A DNA stretch of 64,000 nucleotides from NCBI RefSeq assembly GCF_000802185.1, contig NZ_KN676113.1, positions 4,235,430 through 4,299,429 of the forward strand. Reading direction: 5' to 3'. Shown piece by piece: positions 1-7,700 of this stretch (position 1 is its first letter; every line of letters starts with the position of its first letter). The position numbers and the translations under genes were made by a program. The notes under the pieces were generated by a model that saw only the letters and a list, made by a program, of their open reading frames with translations, was not told the DNA's origin and did no database searches. Source of the DNA: Belnapia sp. F-4-1 (lineage in GTDB: Bacteria; Pseudomonadota; Alphaproteobacteria; Acetobacterales; Acetobacteraceae).

Positions 1-1
1 C

Positions 2-430
2 GAGGGCGAGGGGTGGGAAGACCTGTTCTTCCGCCTGCTGCTGGAGCGGGTCGAGCCGCATCTCGGGCGGGAGCGGGCGACCTTCCTCACCCATTGGCCG
101 GCGCCGCAGGCGGCGCTCGCCCGGCGCGATCCGGCCGACCCGCGCGCCGCGCTGCGCTTCGAGCTTTTCATTGGCGGGATCGAGCTGGCCAATGCCTTCG
201 ACGAGCTGACCGACCACGTCGAGCAGCGCGCCCGCTTCATCGCCGATACGGAGGCCCGCCGCGCGCAGCACCCCGGCGAGGCCTGGGACATCGACGAGGA
301 ATTCCTCGCCGCGCTGGAGCACGGCATGCCGGAGGGCAGCGGCATCGCCCTCGGCTTCGACCGGCTGGCGATGCTGGCATCCGGCGCCCGCCGGATCAGC
401 GACGTGCTGTGGCTACCCGCGCTGCCCTGA
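2..430 (+). CDS. epmA: EF-P--(R)-beta-lysine ligase EpmA, C-terminal part (5' truncated by window)
   Basis: The reading frame is open from the first bases and ends at TGA 428-430, giving the last 142 residues. They match the C-terminal half of a class II lysyl-tRNA-synthetase-like catalytic domain without an anticodon-binding domain. Visible are the ELANAFDEL stretch, with the substrate-binding ELANA core, and the final motif 3 block ending GIALGFDRLAML, about 20 residues from the C-terminus. EpmA attaches beta-lysine to a conserved lysine of elongation factor P, which relieves ribosome stalling at polyproline. The 3' end overlaps the convergent broken gene downstream by 35 bp. The start lies outside the window. 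A genuine lysyl-tRNA synthetase is less likely, because the 'EGSGIALGFDRL' ending is typical of the short paralogue. Confidence 0.88.
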   Translation, partial: EGEGWEDLFFRLLLERVEPHLGRERATFLTHWPAPQAALARRDPADPRAALRFELFIGGIELANAFDELTDHVEQRARFIADTEARRAQHPGEAWDIDEEFLAALEHGMPEGSGIALGFDRLAMLASGARRISDVLWLPALP

Positions 431-901
431 CCACCTCCGGGAGGGCGAGGGCGAGGCTCGCCAGCGAGGCTAGGGTCGCCACTTGGCAATAAGTGCAGAA
501 GGCCCGGTTCTCTGCCCATTCCTCCTGGCCGAGCTTGAGGCAGTTGTAGGAATCCCGACCTGTCTTGGCCGCCAGCGCCAGTGCCAGGGCCGGCATCTCC
601 TCCGCTCGGTCGCGCCCGCCGGCGGCGGCCAGCGCCGCGGTCACGCCGTAGGTGACGAGCATCAAGGCCCCGTCCGGCATCTGCGGCCGGCTGTAGCGGT
701 AGTCCGAGGCATCGACGCGGCTCGAATCGAAGGGGCCGGCGGGTCCGGCAGCCGCCGGACCACCCCCATCTGGAACAGGGTGACGATCTGCGCCGCCAGC
801 GTGCCGAGCAGCGACAAACCCAGGATCTAGCGCCGCCGCCGCAGGTCGGGCCCGCGGCCGAGGCGCAGCTCGCGCGAGAGCAGCCCGGGAGGGGGTGCCA
901 T
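396..901 (-). pseudogene. Decayed vitamin K epoxide reductase (VKOR)-like membrane protein gene
   Basis: A reading frame starts at ATG 901-899, 4 bases after the upstream DUF2171 stop. It runs 24 codons (MAPPPGLLSREL...LRRRR) and hits an in-frame TAG at 829-827. The same frame then reads on as a hydrophobic segment, ILGLSLLGTLAAQ, followed by MGVVRRLPDPP. Around 735-745 coding shifts to another frame (GPFDSSRVDASDYRYSRPQMPDG) and continues to TGA 398-396 with a second hydrophobic stretch and the C-terminal FCTYCQVATLASLASLALA segment. Joined, the pieces give about 168 residues with several membrane segments and a membrane-embedded CxxC, which is VKOR-like. VKOR proteins reoxidise DsbA-type partners. 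One nonsense codon plus one frameshift indicate a pseudogene. The family assignment is moderate and the disruption itself is directly visible. Confidence 0.72.
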
Positions 902-905
902 CGCC

Positions 906-1322
906 CTACTTCCGATGGGTGTTGATGCCGCCATCGGCGGCCAGGCGCTGGCCGCCCTGGAGATGGTTCGGGCTGCCCTTCGGCCCATGCGCCTGGGCGC
1001 GGCTGCCGTGCGGCCCGCTGTCGTCCGGCCGCCCGAAAGCCGCTCCCGCATCCGGGTCGAGCGCCATGCGCCGGGCCAGCTCCGCCTCGTCCACCATGGC
1101 CTCCGCCGCCTGGGCCGCCGGGAGCGACAGGCGCACCAGCCCGCCCTCGAGGCTTGCCACCAGCTTGCGCGGTAGCCAGCGATGCTGGCCCTGCTCGTCG
1201 CGCATCAGCTTGATGTACTCGCCCTCGGTGCCGTCCACCGTGCCGACGTTACGCCCGTCGCTGCCGATGACTGGGATGTGGTCGGGAATCTCGCCATGGG
1301 CGAGGTCTGCTGCGTTGGCCAT
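906..1322 (-). CDS. DUF2171 (PRC-barrel-like) domain protein
   Basis: 138 residues. Residues about 13-70 (IPDHIPVIGSDGRNVGTVDG through KLVASLEGGLVRLSL) form a short beta-barrel-like DUF2171 domain, related to PRC-barrel domains. The rest is a hydrophilic tail rich in G, H, P and Q that looks disordered. A strong GGAGGG ribosome site precedes ATG 1322. There is no signal peptide or membrane segment, so a cytoplasmic location is expected. The molecular role is unknown. Such proteins are often strain-variable and stress-associated in alphaproteobacteria, which is family context rather than evidence from this sequence. The broken VKOR-like gene follows 4 bp downstream, so the two were probably once cotranscribed. 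Confidence 0.75.
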   Translation of the reverse strand: MANAADLAHGEIPDHIPVIGSDGRNVGTVDGTEGEYIKLMRDEQGQHRWLPRKLVASLEGGLVRLSLPAAQAAEAMVDEAELARRMALDPDAGAAFGRPDDSGPHGSRAQAHGPKGSPNHLQGGQRLAADGGINTHRK

Positions 1323-1373
1323 GCGTCCCTCCTGCCGTGTCCTGCAGGGGAACGGGCGGGGAGGGGCTGGGGT

Positions 1374-2099
1374 TCAGCCGCCGGCTTCTGCCTTCCGCAA
1401 CCGATCCAGCATGGCCGGCGCCCGCTCGCGCGGCAGGAAGTAGAAGACGAAGACATAGGGGTCGGAGGCGGCGAAGACGGAGGGGTCCGGGCTCGCCACC
1501 TGCATGGTGGCGCGGTCGAACTCGGCAATGGGCCGCCAGTCGCCCCAATGCTCCCAGAGGCCGTCATACCCAAGCGCGTCGAGGAAGGCCGGCACCGCCC
1601 AGGTGCTGCCGGGCCGGTGACGTTCCTCGATCTCGATCGAGAGGACGGGGCGGCAGCGCCGCAGCGTCTCCACGGCGCCGCGCAGCACCTCGTATTCCGC
1701 CCCCTCGGCATCGAGCTTCACTGCCGTCAGGTCGTCGAGGCCGAACTCGTCGAGCCGGCGCAGCGGCACCGTGACCTGCCGCTCGCCGACATGCGCCCCG
1801 TGGCCGTCATAGCGCTTGGCGAGGCTCGCCCACTGCGCGTTCGGCACGCCATCGACGACCGGAAGGCGCAGCACCGCCTCGCCCGTCGCGTCGCCGAGCG
1901 CCTCCTGCCGGAGCGTCACATGCGCAAGATGGCCGGCGGCGGCGCGGAGCCGGGCGAAGCTCGCCGGCAGGGGCTCGAAGGCGAGGACGCGCGAGCCGGG
2001 CAGGGCGGCCAGCGGCAGGGTAAAGCCGCCCTCATGCGCGCCGATATCGAGCAGCGTCCCCGGACGGTACAGGGCGCGGTGGAAGCCGAGCTCATCCAT
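1374..2099 (-). CDS. FkbM-family SAM-dependent methyltransferase
   Basis: 241 residues from ATG 2099. The SAM-binding motif I is seen early (LLDIGAHEGGF, residues 16-26), followed by the acidic end of strand 2 in VLAFEPLPASF. The FkbM signature 'VKLDAEGAEYEVLRGA' sits near residue 125. FkbM enzymes O-methylate hydroxyls of sugars or polyketides, and the substrate here cannot be read from the sequence. The start was chosen because a longer in-frame extension loses all similarity and runs inside the upstream gene. ATG 2099 overlaps the end of the PhzF-like gene by 8 bp, suggesting translational coupling. It is the last gene of the minus-strand operon that begins with the aldolase gene. Confidence 0.85.
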   Translation of the reverse strand: MDELGFHRALYRPGTLLDIGAHEGGFTLPLAALPGSRVLAFEPLPASFARLRAAAGHLAHVTLRQEALGDATGEAVLRLPVVDGVPNAQWASLAKRYDGHGAHVGERQVTVPLRRLDEFGLDDLTAVKLDAEGAEYEVLRGAVETLRRCRPVLSIEIEERHRPGSTWAVPAFLDALGYDGLWEHWGDWRPIAEFDRATMQVASPDPSVFAASDPYVFVFYFLPRERAPAMLDRLRKAEAGG

Positions 2100-2973
2100 C
2101 GGCGCGGATGGTGCCCTGCGAGACCGGCACCACCCCGCCGCCGACCGCGGCGCGCAGCCCGCCCGCGGCGTCCCGCCAGGCGCGAATCGCAAGCCGGCTC
2201 GGCCGGCCCATCTCGATGCCCTGCTCGACGTCAAGCGCGATGCCGTCGCCGCCCGATGCCCGCAGCAGCAGCGCGGCAAGGGCCACATTGGCGCTGCCGG
2301 TTGCCGGGTCCTCGGGGATGCCCTCCAGCGGGCCGAACATCCGGCCTCGCCTCCGCCCATCCGGCAGCGGCGCATGCAGGTAGAGCCCCGTCGCCACGCT
2401 CACCGGCAGATGCGCGCGGAATGCCGTCGCATCGGGGTTTGCCGAGGCCAGCGCCGCCGCGTCGGTGACCTCGGCGAAGGCGATGCTGTTGCCGCAGCCG
2501 CCGATGAGCGGCGCATGGGTCCGCGTGACAATGGCCGAGGCGGGCAGGCCCGCGCAGGCCGCCGCTGCCTCCGCCGTGAAGGGTGCGATCTCGGCGAAGG
2601 GGCGTGGGGCCTCGATTTCGGCGCCGGTGACGGCACCGGCCTCGTCCCGCGCCAGCCGTGCCACCACCCGCCCGGCAGCCTGGTCGAGCAGCACCTCCTC
2701 GCCCGCGATCCCAAGCCGCCGCGCCAGCAGCACCGCCGCGCCGACATTCGGGTGGCCGGCGAAGGGCAGTTCGGAGCCCGGGGTGAAGATGCGGATGCGG
2801 GCCGTATGGCCCTCGGCTGCGAGGACGAAGACGGTCTCGGAAAGGTTGAACTCTCGCGCCAGGCGCTGCATCGCGGCCGTGTCGAGGGCGGCGGCATCGA
2901 AGACGACGGCGAGGGGGTTGCCGCCGAAGCGGCGCTCGGTGAAGACATCCGCCGTCTCGAACTCAAGCCGCAT
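2092..2973 (-). CDS. PhzF-family isomerase / epimerase-like protein
   Basis: 293 residues, the usual length for the PhzF / diaminopimelate-epimerase fold. The N-terminus reads MRLEFETADVFTERRFGGNP, the conserved opening where G-G/N-P-L begins. The acidic catalytic residue of PhzF is present as Glu46 in LSETVFV. Other signatures are GHPNVGAA (about residue 85) and EDPATGSA near residue 225. PhzF itself isomerises trans-2,3-dihydro-3-hydroxyanthranilate, but no other phenazine gene is nearby. This is probably one of the many uncharacterised paralogues acting on small metabolites. The start follows the VOC gene stop by 2 bp, so the two are cotranscribed. Confidence 0.88.
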   Translation of the reverse strand: MRLEFETADVFTERRFGGNPLAVVFDAAALDTAAMQRLAREFNLSETVFVLAAEGHTARIRIFTPGSELPFAGHPNVGAAVLLARRLGIAGEEVLLDQAAGRVVARLARDEAGAVTGAEIEAPRPFAEIAPFTAEAAAACAGLPASAIVTRTHAPLIGGCGNSIAFAEVTDAAALASANPDATAFRAHLPVSVATGLYLHAPLPDGRRRGRMFGPLEGIPEDPATGSANVALAALLLRASGGDGIALDVEQGIEMGRPSRLAIRAWRDAAGGLRAAVGGGVVPVSQGTIRADG

Positions 2974-2975
2974 GG

Positions 2976-3392
2976 TCAGGCCTCCTCCTGTGCCTCCGAG
3001 AAGCGGATCAGGTAGCCGTCCGGATCCTGCACCAGGAACTGCCGCACGGTCACGCCGCCCGTGCCGATGCGGTAGTGCTGCACCTCCGGCGGCATGAAGA
3101 GCGGCCAGCCGATGGCGGCCAGCGCCTCGAGGATCGGCTCCACCGCCTCCACCGCCATCTCGAAATTCACATGCCGGCCGAAGGGAGGCACCGTCTCCGC
3201 CACCTGCCAGCGATGCGGCCGGTCCTTCGGCAGCTCGTCGAGCATGAGGCGCGAGCCGCCCCGCTCGATGCAGGCGAAGCCGTCCTCGGGCCGGTCGTAA
3301 AGCACGGTGAAGCCGCAGGGGCCGCACCAGAAGGCGAGGCTGCGACGGAGCTCCGTCACCATCAGCTCCGGCACGAGCGCCGGCTGCCTCAC
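2976..3392 (-). CDS. VOC-family (glyoxalase/bleomycin-resistance fold) protein
   Basis: 138 residues starting at GTG 3392, which overlaps the thiE stop codon as GTGA. The opening [19 protein letters not shown] is the typical beta-alpha start of a VOC module. A second module follows with '[13 protein letters not shown]' and ends '[18 protein letters not shown]', where the penultimate Glu would be a metal ligand. Many relatives bind a metal or sequester bleomycin-type antibiotics, and others are dioxygenases or epimerases. Nothing here fixes the substrate. Longer ATG starts upstream lie inside thiE and encode unrelated sequence, so the overlapping GTG is preferred. Confidence 0.82.
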   Translation of the reverse strand: MRQPALVPELMVTELRRSLAFWCGPCGFTVLYDRPEDGFACIERGGSRLMLDELPKDRPHRWQVAETVPPFGRHVNFEMAVEAVEPILEALAAIGWPLFMPPEVQHYRIGTGGVTVRQFLVQDPDGYLIRFSEAQEEA

Positions 3393-4030
3393 CCCGCCAT
3401 CGCCTCGGCGATGGCCCGGTTCATCGCGCGCACGCCGGCGGCGGGGCCCTCGGGGTGGTTCCAGACGGCGCCGACCACGGCGAGGAAATCCGCCCCCGCC
3501 CGCACCAGCGGGGCGCAATTGGCCGCGGTGATGCCGCCGATGGCGACCGAGGGCAGCTCGAAGAATTCCTGCCACCATTCCAGCAGGCCAGGCTCGGCGC
3601 GGTGCTTCGCCTCCTTGGTGGAGGTCGGGAAGAATGCGCCGAAGGCAACGTAGTCGGCGCCGACCTCGCCGGCCTCCATCGCCAGGTGGCGGCTGCCGTG
3701 GCAGGTGATGCCGAGCGTCCGCTCGGGCCCCAGCAGGCGCCGGGCGGCGGCATGGTCGCCATCCTCCTGGCCGAGATGGGCGCCGTCGCAGCCCAGCTCC
3801 GCGGCGAGGTCGGCGCGGTCGTTCATCAGCACGGCGACGCCGCGGGCTTGGGCGACGGGCAGCATGGCTTCCGTCGCGCGGCGCACCGTGTCGTCATCGG
3901 CATCCTTAAGCCGGATCTGCAGGGCGGCGACGTCGCCCGCGTCCAGCGCTTCCGCCAGCCGCGCCGAAAACCCCGCCGGCTCGAAGGCCGGCGGGGTGAT
4001 CAGGTAGAGCCGGCAGCCCTGCTCGCTCAG
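3389..4030 (-). CDS. thiE: Thiamine-phosphate synthase / TenI family protein, apparent CTG start
   Basis: ThiE joins HMP pyrophosphate and thiazole phosphate to make thiamine monophosphate. The frame encodes 213 residues of a TIM barrel. Strand 1 reads [13 protein letters not shown], then 'ALQIRLKD', '[24 protein letters not shown]', '[13 protein letters not shown]' and the phosphate-binding '[24 protein letters not shown]'. In the upstream part of the frame no ATG, GTG or TTG occurs before GTG 3886, which would delete the first strand and helix. The best start is CTG 4030-4028, overlapping the aldolase TGA as CTGA. AAGGG lies about 11 bases upstream. TenI-type thiazole tautomerase is an alternative. 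The family is secure, the start is inferred. Confidence 0.8.
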   Translation of the reverse strand: MSEQGCRLYLITPPAFEPAGFSARLAEALDAGDVAALQIRLKDADDDTVRRATEAMLPVAQARGVAVLMNDRADLAAELGCDGAHLGQEDGDHAAARRLLGPERTLGITCHGSRHLAMEAGEVGADYVAFGAFFPTSTKEAKHRAEPGLLEWWQEFFELPSVAIGGITAANCAPLVRAGADFLAVVGAVWNHPEGPAAGVRAMNRAIAEAMAG

Positions 4031-4953
4031 GCGGCGGGGCCCTTGTAGATGCCGATGATGTCGGAGAGCAGCTGCAGCGCCTCCGCCTTCGGCCGCTGGA
4101 AGGTGTTCCGCCCGATGATGGAGCCGTTGCCGCCGCCGGCATGGATGCCGCGCGCCATCGCCATCATGCTGTCCACGGTGCCGGCCTCGCCGCCGGAGAA
4201 GACCACCAGCCGGCGCCCGCCGAAGCAGGCCTGCACCACATGGGTGATGCGGCCCGACAGCTCGGCGAGGTTCGGCACCGGCGACTTCTCGTAGGTCTTC
4301 TTGGCGGCATCCAGGAAGATCGCCTCGGTCGGCGGCTTCACCTTGATGATGTGGGCACCCATCAGCGCCGCCATGTGGGCGGCATAGGCGCAGATATCGA
4401 GCGCCGTCTCACCCACCTTGTCCAGCATCGGGCCGCGCGGGTAGCTCCACACGACGACGGCGAGGCCGGCGGCCTTCGCCTCCTCCGCCATCTCGCGCAG
4501 CTCCTCCATCATCTCGAACTGGTACTCGGAGCCCGGATAGATGGTGAAGCCGATGGCCGAGCAGCCGAGGCGCAGCGCGTCGGAGACGCTGCCGGTCAGC
4601 GCCTGGTCCTTGGTGGTGGAGAGGCTGTTGGAGCTGTTGACCTTGAGGATGGTCGGGATGGCGCCGGCATAGCTCGCCGCCCCCGCCTCGATCATGCCGA
4701 GCGGAGCGGCATAGGCGTTGAGCCCCGCCTCGACGGCCAGCTCGAAATGGTAGCGCGGGTCGTAGGCGGCCGGATTCGGCGCGAAGGAGCGGGCCGGACC
4801 GTGCTCGAAACCCTGGTCGACGGGGAGGATCACCATGCGGCCGGTGCCGCCGAGCTTGCCCTCCATCAGGATGCGGGCGAGGTTGGCCTTGGTCCCCGGG
4901 TTGTCGCTCTCATACCAGGAGAGGATGTCCTTGACCTTGCGGGAAAGCTTCAT
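4027..4953 (-). CDS. Class I fructose-bisphosphate aldolase (FbaB/DhnA type)
   Basis: 308 residues beginning [20 protein letters not shown] at ATG 4953, with AAAGGGA five bases upstream. The archaeal-type class I aldolase layout is visible: '[21 protein letters not shown]' near residue 40, the Schiff-base strand 'HIIKVKPPT' around residue 200, and the phosphate-binding 'VVFSGGEAG' and '[13 protein letters not shown]' loops. It cleaves fructose-1,6-bisphosphate or runs the gluconeogenic condensation. The C-terminus [10 protein letters not shown] overlaps the inferred CTG start of thiE. No class II aldolase is seen in this window. Longer upstream ATG starts give unrelated Arg-rich sequence and are not supported. 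Confidence 0.93.
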   Translation of the reverse strand: MKLSRKVKDILSWYESDNPGTKANLARILMEGKLGGTGRMVILPVDQGFEHGPARSFAPNPAAYDPRYHFELAVEAGLNAYAAPLGMIEAGAASYAGAIPTILKVNSSNSLSTTKDQALTGSVSDALRLGCSAIGFTIYPGSEYQFEMMEELREMAEEAKAAGLAVVVWSYPRGPMLDKVGETALDICAYAAHMAALMGAHIIKVKPPTEAIFLDAAKKTYEKSPVPNLAELSGRITHVVQACFGGRRLVVFSGGEAGTVDSMMAMARGIHAGGGNGSIIGRNTFQRPKAEALQLLSDIIGIYKGPAA

Positions 4954-5017
4954 CGGAGTCCCTTTGCAGCCGTGTCGTCGCGTGCGGCGCGTCCTGTAGC
5001 GCGGGGTTGCGTTCCTG

Positions 5018-5461
5018 TCACCCGGCCGGACATAGCCATTGCGCGAGCTTGTTGCGTCCGCCGGGCGAATTGAGGTCGATCCGGCCCGGATCGAAGGCTG
5101 GTGGCGGCTCCGGCCGAAGCTCCGCGCCATATTCCTCCGCCGCGGCGGCGACGGCGCCGAAAGCCGGGCATGGGGCCAGGACCAGCAGCCGCAGCCCGGC
5201 CCGCAGCGCCGCCAGCGCCAGGCCGGGCGCCTCCGCGCAATCCATCATCACCCGATGCGGCAGGCCCGGCCGCGCCGCCGCTGCCGCCGCAACCATGGCG
5301 AGGAAGACGCCAGGCGCCATCCCGGGCGCCGACAGCAGCGTGGCGCCGAGCGGCCCGACCAGGGCCAGCGCCGCCTCGGCCTCCGCCCGCCCATGCACGC
5401 GGACGGCCGGCGGCAGCGCCTCCGGCATTTTCCCTGGCCGTTGACCCGCCTCGGCACCCAT
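5018..5461 (-). CDS. Conserved-looking hypothetical protein, Ala-rich
   Basis: 147 residues from ATG 5461; a start at 5428 (MPEALPP) is also possible. I do not recognise a named family. The sequence looks like one compact alpha/beta domain. 'AALALVGPLGATLLSAPGMAPG', 'HRVMMDCAEAPGLALAALRAGLRLLVLAPC' and a proline-rich then 'IDLNSPGGRNKLAQWL' ending suggest a small Rossmann-like core and a conserved tail. Third-position GC matches its neighbours, supporting real coding. There is no signal peptide. It is followed by the aldolase gene with a 64-bp gap and is divergent from the DUF4164 gene. It could be an accessory protein of the aldolase operon, which is inference. Confidence 0.6.
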   Translation of the reverse strand: MGAEAGQRPGKMPEALPPAVRVHGRAEAEAALALVGPLGATLLSAPGMAPGVFLAMVAAAAAARPGLPHRVMMDCAEAPGLALAALRAGLRLLVLAPCPAFGAVAAAAEEYGAELRPEPPPAFDPGRIDLNSPGGRNKLAQWLCPAG

Positions 5462-5532
5462 GCGAAGCCTTCCAGCATGCCGGTGCGGCGCCGTCCAGCG
5501 CGTCCATCGGCGACGCGTCCCGGTGGAGAGGC

Positions 5533-5778
5533 ATGAGCGACAGCGCGAGGGATCCGGTCGGGGTGGCGGCGGCGCGCCTGGAAGCGGCGGTGGAGCGGCT
5601 TACCGAGGCCTTCGCCCGCGGCCATCTTCCAGCCGCCGAGGGCGACATGGTGCCCCGTGCCGAGGTTGCCGCCATGGCCGAGCGGCTGGAGGCGACCATC
5701 GCCCGGCTGCGCGGAGCATTGGCGGAGGAGCTGCGGCCGGAGGCGCCACCGGAGCCGCCGCCGGCCGAGACGTATTGA
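5533..5778 (+). CDS. DUF4164-like small coiled-coil protein upstream of zapA
   Basis: 81 residues. ATG 5533 follows GGAGAGGC. The sequence is mostly one heptad-patterned helix with two segments, 'VAAARLEAAVERLTEAFARG' and 'RAEVAAMAERLEATIARLRGA', followed by a Pro/Glu-rich tail. In many alphaproteobacteria a DUF4164 coiled-coil gene lies directly before zapA, and this gene sits 11 bp before it. That position and the length fit. A role in division or septum assembly is plausible from the neighbour only and no catalytic motif exists. Confidence 0.72.
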   Translation: MSDSARDPVGVAAARLEAAVERLTEAFARGHLPAAEGDMVPRAEVAAMAERLEATIARLRGALAEELRPEAPPEPPPAETY

Positions 5779-5789
5779 GGGGGTAGCGC

Positions 5790-6113
5790 GTGGGGCAGGT
5801 CACCGTCCGGGTCAATGGCTACAGCCACACCATCGGCTGCAAGGACGGCGAGGAGGGGCATGTCCTCGCCCTCGCCCAGCAGATCGAGGAGAAGGTCCGG
5901 CTGATCCGCGGCATGGGCGGGCAGTTCTCCGAGGCACGGATGCTGCTGCATGTCGCGCTGCTGCTGGCCGACGAGGGCGGCGACCTGCGCGTGGAGATCG
6001 ACCGCTTGCGCAGCGGCCAGCCGGGCGGCGCCGACCCGCAGCTCGCCGACCGCCTGGCGCGCATCGCCGAGCGGATCGAGGGGCTGGCGCAGACGCTGGA
6101 CCGCAACACCTAG
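5790..6113 (+). CDS. zapA: Cell division protein ZapA
   Basis: 107 residues starting at GTG 5790. The N-terminal globular part reads GQVTVRVNGYSHTIGCKDGEE, the conserved ZapA opening where the beta-strand 'V.V.G..Y.i.C..geE' is diagnostic. It is followed by a long helix (QQIEEKVRLI ... LADRLARIAERIEGLAQTL) that forms the dimer/tetramer coiled coil. ZapA binds FtsZ and bundles its protofilaments at midcell. An ATG-less start is supported because the GTG directly precedes the conserved strand. A 6S RNA candidate and a formyl-THF cyclo-ligase follow, the classical neighbourhood. Confidence 0.92.
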   Translation: MGQVTVRVNGYSHTIGCKDGEEGHVLALAQQIEEKVRLIRGMGGQFSEARMLLHVALLLADEGGDLRVEIDRLRSGQPGGADPQLADRLARIAERIEGLAQTLDRNT

Positions 6114-6116
6114 TCT

Positions 6117-6280
6117 CGGGGTGCCTCAGCGCCTATATGCATCGGGCGGGGCTGCCCGGTGCGTCTGGTAATTCATCCCCAGGGCCAATAAGCATCCTCC
6201 GGGAGCTGGCTCTGTCCGGATCTTGGTCCGGGTACCCGGTGCCCACCTGCTCACGCAGGCCTTGGGAGGATGAGACGCCG
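6117..6280 (+). ncRNA. ssrS: Candidate 6S RNA (ssrS)
   Basis: The stretch between the zapA stop and the cyclo-ligase start has no coding pattern. It can fold as a long irregular rod: 6161-6166 pairs with 6273-6278, 6174-6178 with 6268-6272, and 6179-6186 with 6258-6265, with small bulges. A 9-bp hairpin also forms at about 6139-6161 (gcatcgggc with gcccggtgc). 6S RNA mimics an open promoter and holds sigma-70 RNA polymerase in stationary phase. The zapA-ssrS-cyclo-ligase order is known from E. coli and several alphaproteobacteria. Ends are approximate. The call rests on position and hand folding, not on a covariance-model hit. Confidence 0.6.
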
Positions 6281-6286
6281 ACGGCC

Positions 6287-6880
6287 ATGGTGGCTCCGCA
6301 CTCAGACAGCACGGCCTTCTGCGCCGAATTGCTTACCGGCCTGAAGGGCGAGGCTCGTCGCCAGGCGCTCGCGCGGCGTGCCGGTTGCGACCCGCGGCTC
6401 GGCACGCGGCTGGCCGAGCGACTCCTCGCCGAAGCCCCGCCGCCGCCCGGTGCCCTTGTCGGCGGATTCTGGCCCATGGGCGAGGAGATCGACATCCGCC
6501 CGCTGCTCCAGGCGCTCGAGGCGCGGGGCCACCCGCTCGCCCTGCCGGTGACGCCGCGCCGCGGCCAGCCGCTGATTTTCCGCCGCTGGCAGTTCGGTGC
6601 GCCGCTCGCCCGCGGCCCGATGGGCACCAGCCAGCCGGCCGAGGGCGAGGCTGTGACGCCTGGATGGCTCCTCGTCCCCTTGCTCGCCTTCGACCGCGCC
6701 GGGCGCCGCCTTGGCTATGGCGGCGGCTATTACGACCGGACGCTGGCCCTGCTGCCCGAGGCGATGCCCATCGGCTGCGCCTATGCCGCGCAGGAGATGG
6801 CGGAGGTGCCGGCCGGGCCCGAGGATTGGCGGCTGCCTATGGTGGCGACGGAAGCGGGCATGGTGCGATGCGGGGTGTGA
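6287..6880 (+). CDS. 5-formyltetrahydrofolate cyclo-ligase
   Basis: 197 residues from ATG 6287. It converts 5-formyl-THF to 5,10-methenyl-THF with ATP. The characteristic C-terminal block 'VPLLAFDRAGRRLGYGGGYYDRTL' (about residues 128-151) carries the GxGxGYYDR ATP/folate signature. The N-terminal 'RRQALARRAG' resembles the basic opening of the family, and 'ALVGGFWPMGEEIDIRPLL' is the usual strand and helix near residue 60. Length is normal for the family. The open frame extends far upstream, but that part overlaps zapA and the 6S candidate and is not protein-like. The gene is commonly cotranscribed with 6S RNA. Confidence 0.9.
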   Translation: MVAPHSDSTAFCAELLTGLKGEARRQALARRAGCDPRLGTRLAERLLAEAPPPPGALVGGFWPMGEEIDIRPLLQALEARGHPLALPVTPRRGQPLIFRRWQFGAPLARGPMGTSQPAEGEAVTPGWLLVPLLAFDRAGRRLGYGGGYYDRTLALLPEAMPIGCAYAAQEMAEVPAGPEDWRLPMVATEAGMVRCGV

Positions 6881-6884
6881 CCGG

Positions 6885-7700
6885 TTGAGACTCCTTTTCC
6901 TCGGCGATGTCGTCGGCCGCAGCGGGCGTGATGCCCTGACGGCGAAGCTTCCCGGCCTCCGTGCCAGCCTCCGCGCCGACCTCGTCGTGGTGAATGGCGA
7001 GAATGCCAGCCATGGCTTCGGCCTCGCGCCCGATATGGCACGCGCCTTCCTCGCCGCCGGGGCCGATGTCATCACCCTCGGCAACCATGCCTGGGACCGG
7101 AAGGAGATCATCCCCTTCCTCGAGACCGAGCCGCGCGTCATCCGCCCGGCGAATTTCCCGCCCGGTACGCCCGGCCGCGGTGCGGTGGTTGTCGATGTGC
7201 CCGGCAACCGTCGCGCGCTCGTCGTCAACGTGATGGGCCGGCTGTTCATGGACGCGCTGGATGACCCTTTCCGGGCTGTCCAGGCGGAGTTGCAGCGGCA
7301 TCGCCTCGGTCAGACCATCCATGCGGCAGTGATCGACGTGCACGCCGAGGCAACGAGCGAGAAATACGCCTTCGGCCACAGCTTCGACGGCCTCGCCAGC
7401 CTCGTGATCGGCACCCATACGCATACGCCGACGGCGGACCACCAGATCCTCGCCGGCGGTACCGCTTACCAGAGCGATGCCGGCATGTGCGGCGACTATG
7501 ACAGCGTCATCGGCATGCAGAAGGGCGGCGCTGCGCTGCGCTTCTGGCGCAAGATGCCGGGGGAGAAGCTGGCTCCGGCGGAGGGCGAGGCGACGCTCTG
7601 CGGGCTCTTCGTCGAGACGGACGATGCGACCGGGCTGGCGCTGGGCGTCGCACCGGTGCGGCTGGGCGGGAGGCTGTCGCAGGCGATGCCGGGCGTGTAG
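6885..7700 (+). CDS. YmdB-type metallophosphoesterase (TIGR00282 family)
   Basis: 271 residues from TTG 6885, 4 bp after the cyclo-ligase stop. The N-terminus LRLLFLGDVVGRSGRD is the family hallmark and no ATG or GTG is available nearby. Metal ligands and catalytic motifs appear in order: GDVVG, 'VVNGENASHGFG', 'ITLGNHAWDRKE', 'IDVHAEATSEK' and 'VIGTHTHTPTADHQIL'. Bacillus YmdB is a 2',3'-cAMP phosphodiesterase affecting biofilm regulation. The role in alphaproteobacteria is unclear. The tail 'TYQSDAGMCGDYDSVIGM' completes the family pattern. It is probably cotranscribed with the gene before it. Confidence 0.88.
   Translation: MRLLFLGDVVGRSGRDALTAKLPGLRASLRADLVVVNGENASHGFGLAPDMARAFLAAGADVITLGNHAWDRKEIIPFLETEPRVIRPANFPPGTPGRGAVVVDVPGNRRALVVNVMGRLFMDALDDPFRAVQAELQRHRLGQTIHAAVIDVHAEATSEKYAFGHSFDGLASLVIGTHTHTPTADHQILAGGTAYQSDAGMCGDYDSVIGMQKGGAALRFWRKMPGEKLAPAEGEATLCGLFVETDDATGLALGVAPVRLGGRLSQAMPGV

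Noticed and set aside
396-901. Programmed frameshifting to explain the broken VKOR-like gene
   Set aside because: A stop codon well before the shift also interrupts it and no slippery sequence is visible, so decay or sequencing error is simpler.
4027-5130. Extended upstream start of the aldolase gene
   Set aside because: Added residues are Arg/Pro-rich and the ATG at 4953 has a good ribosome site.
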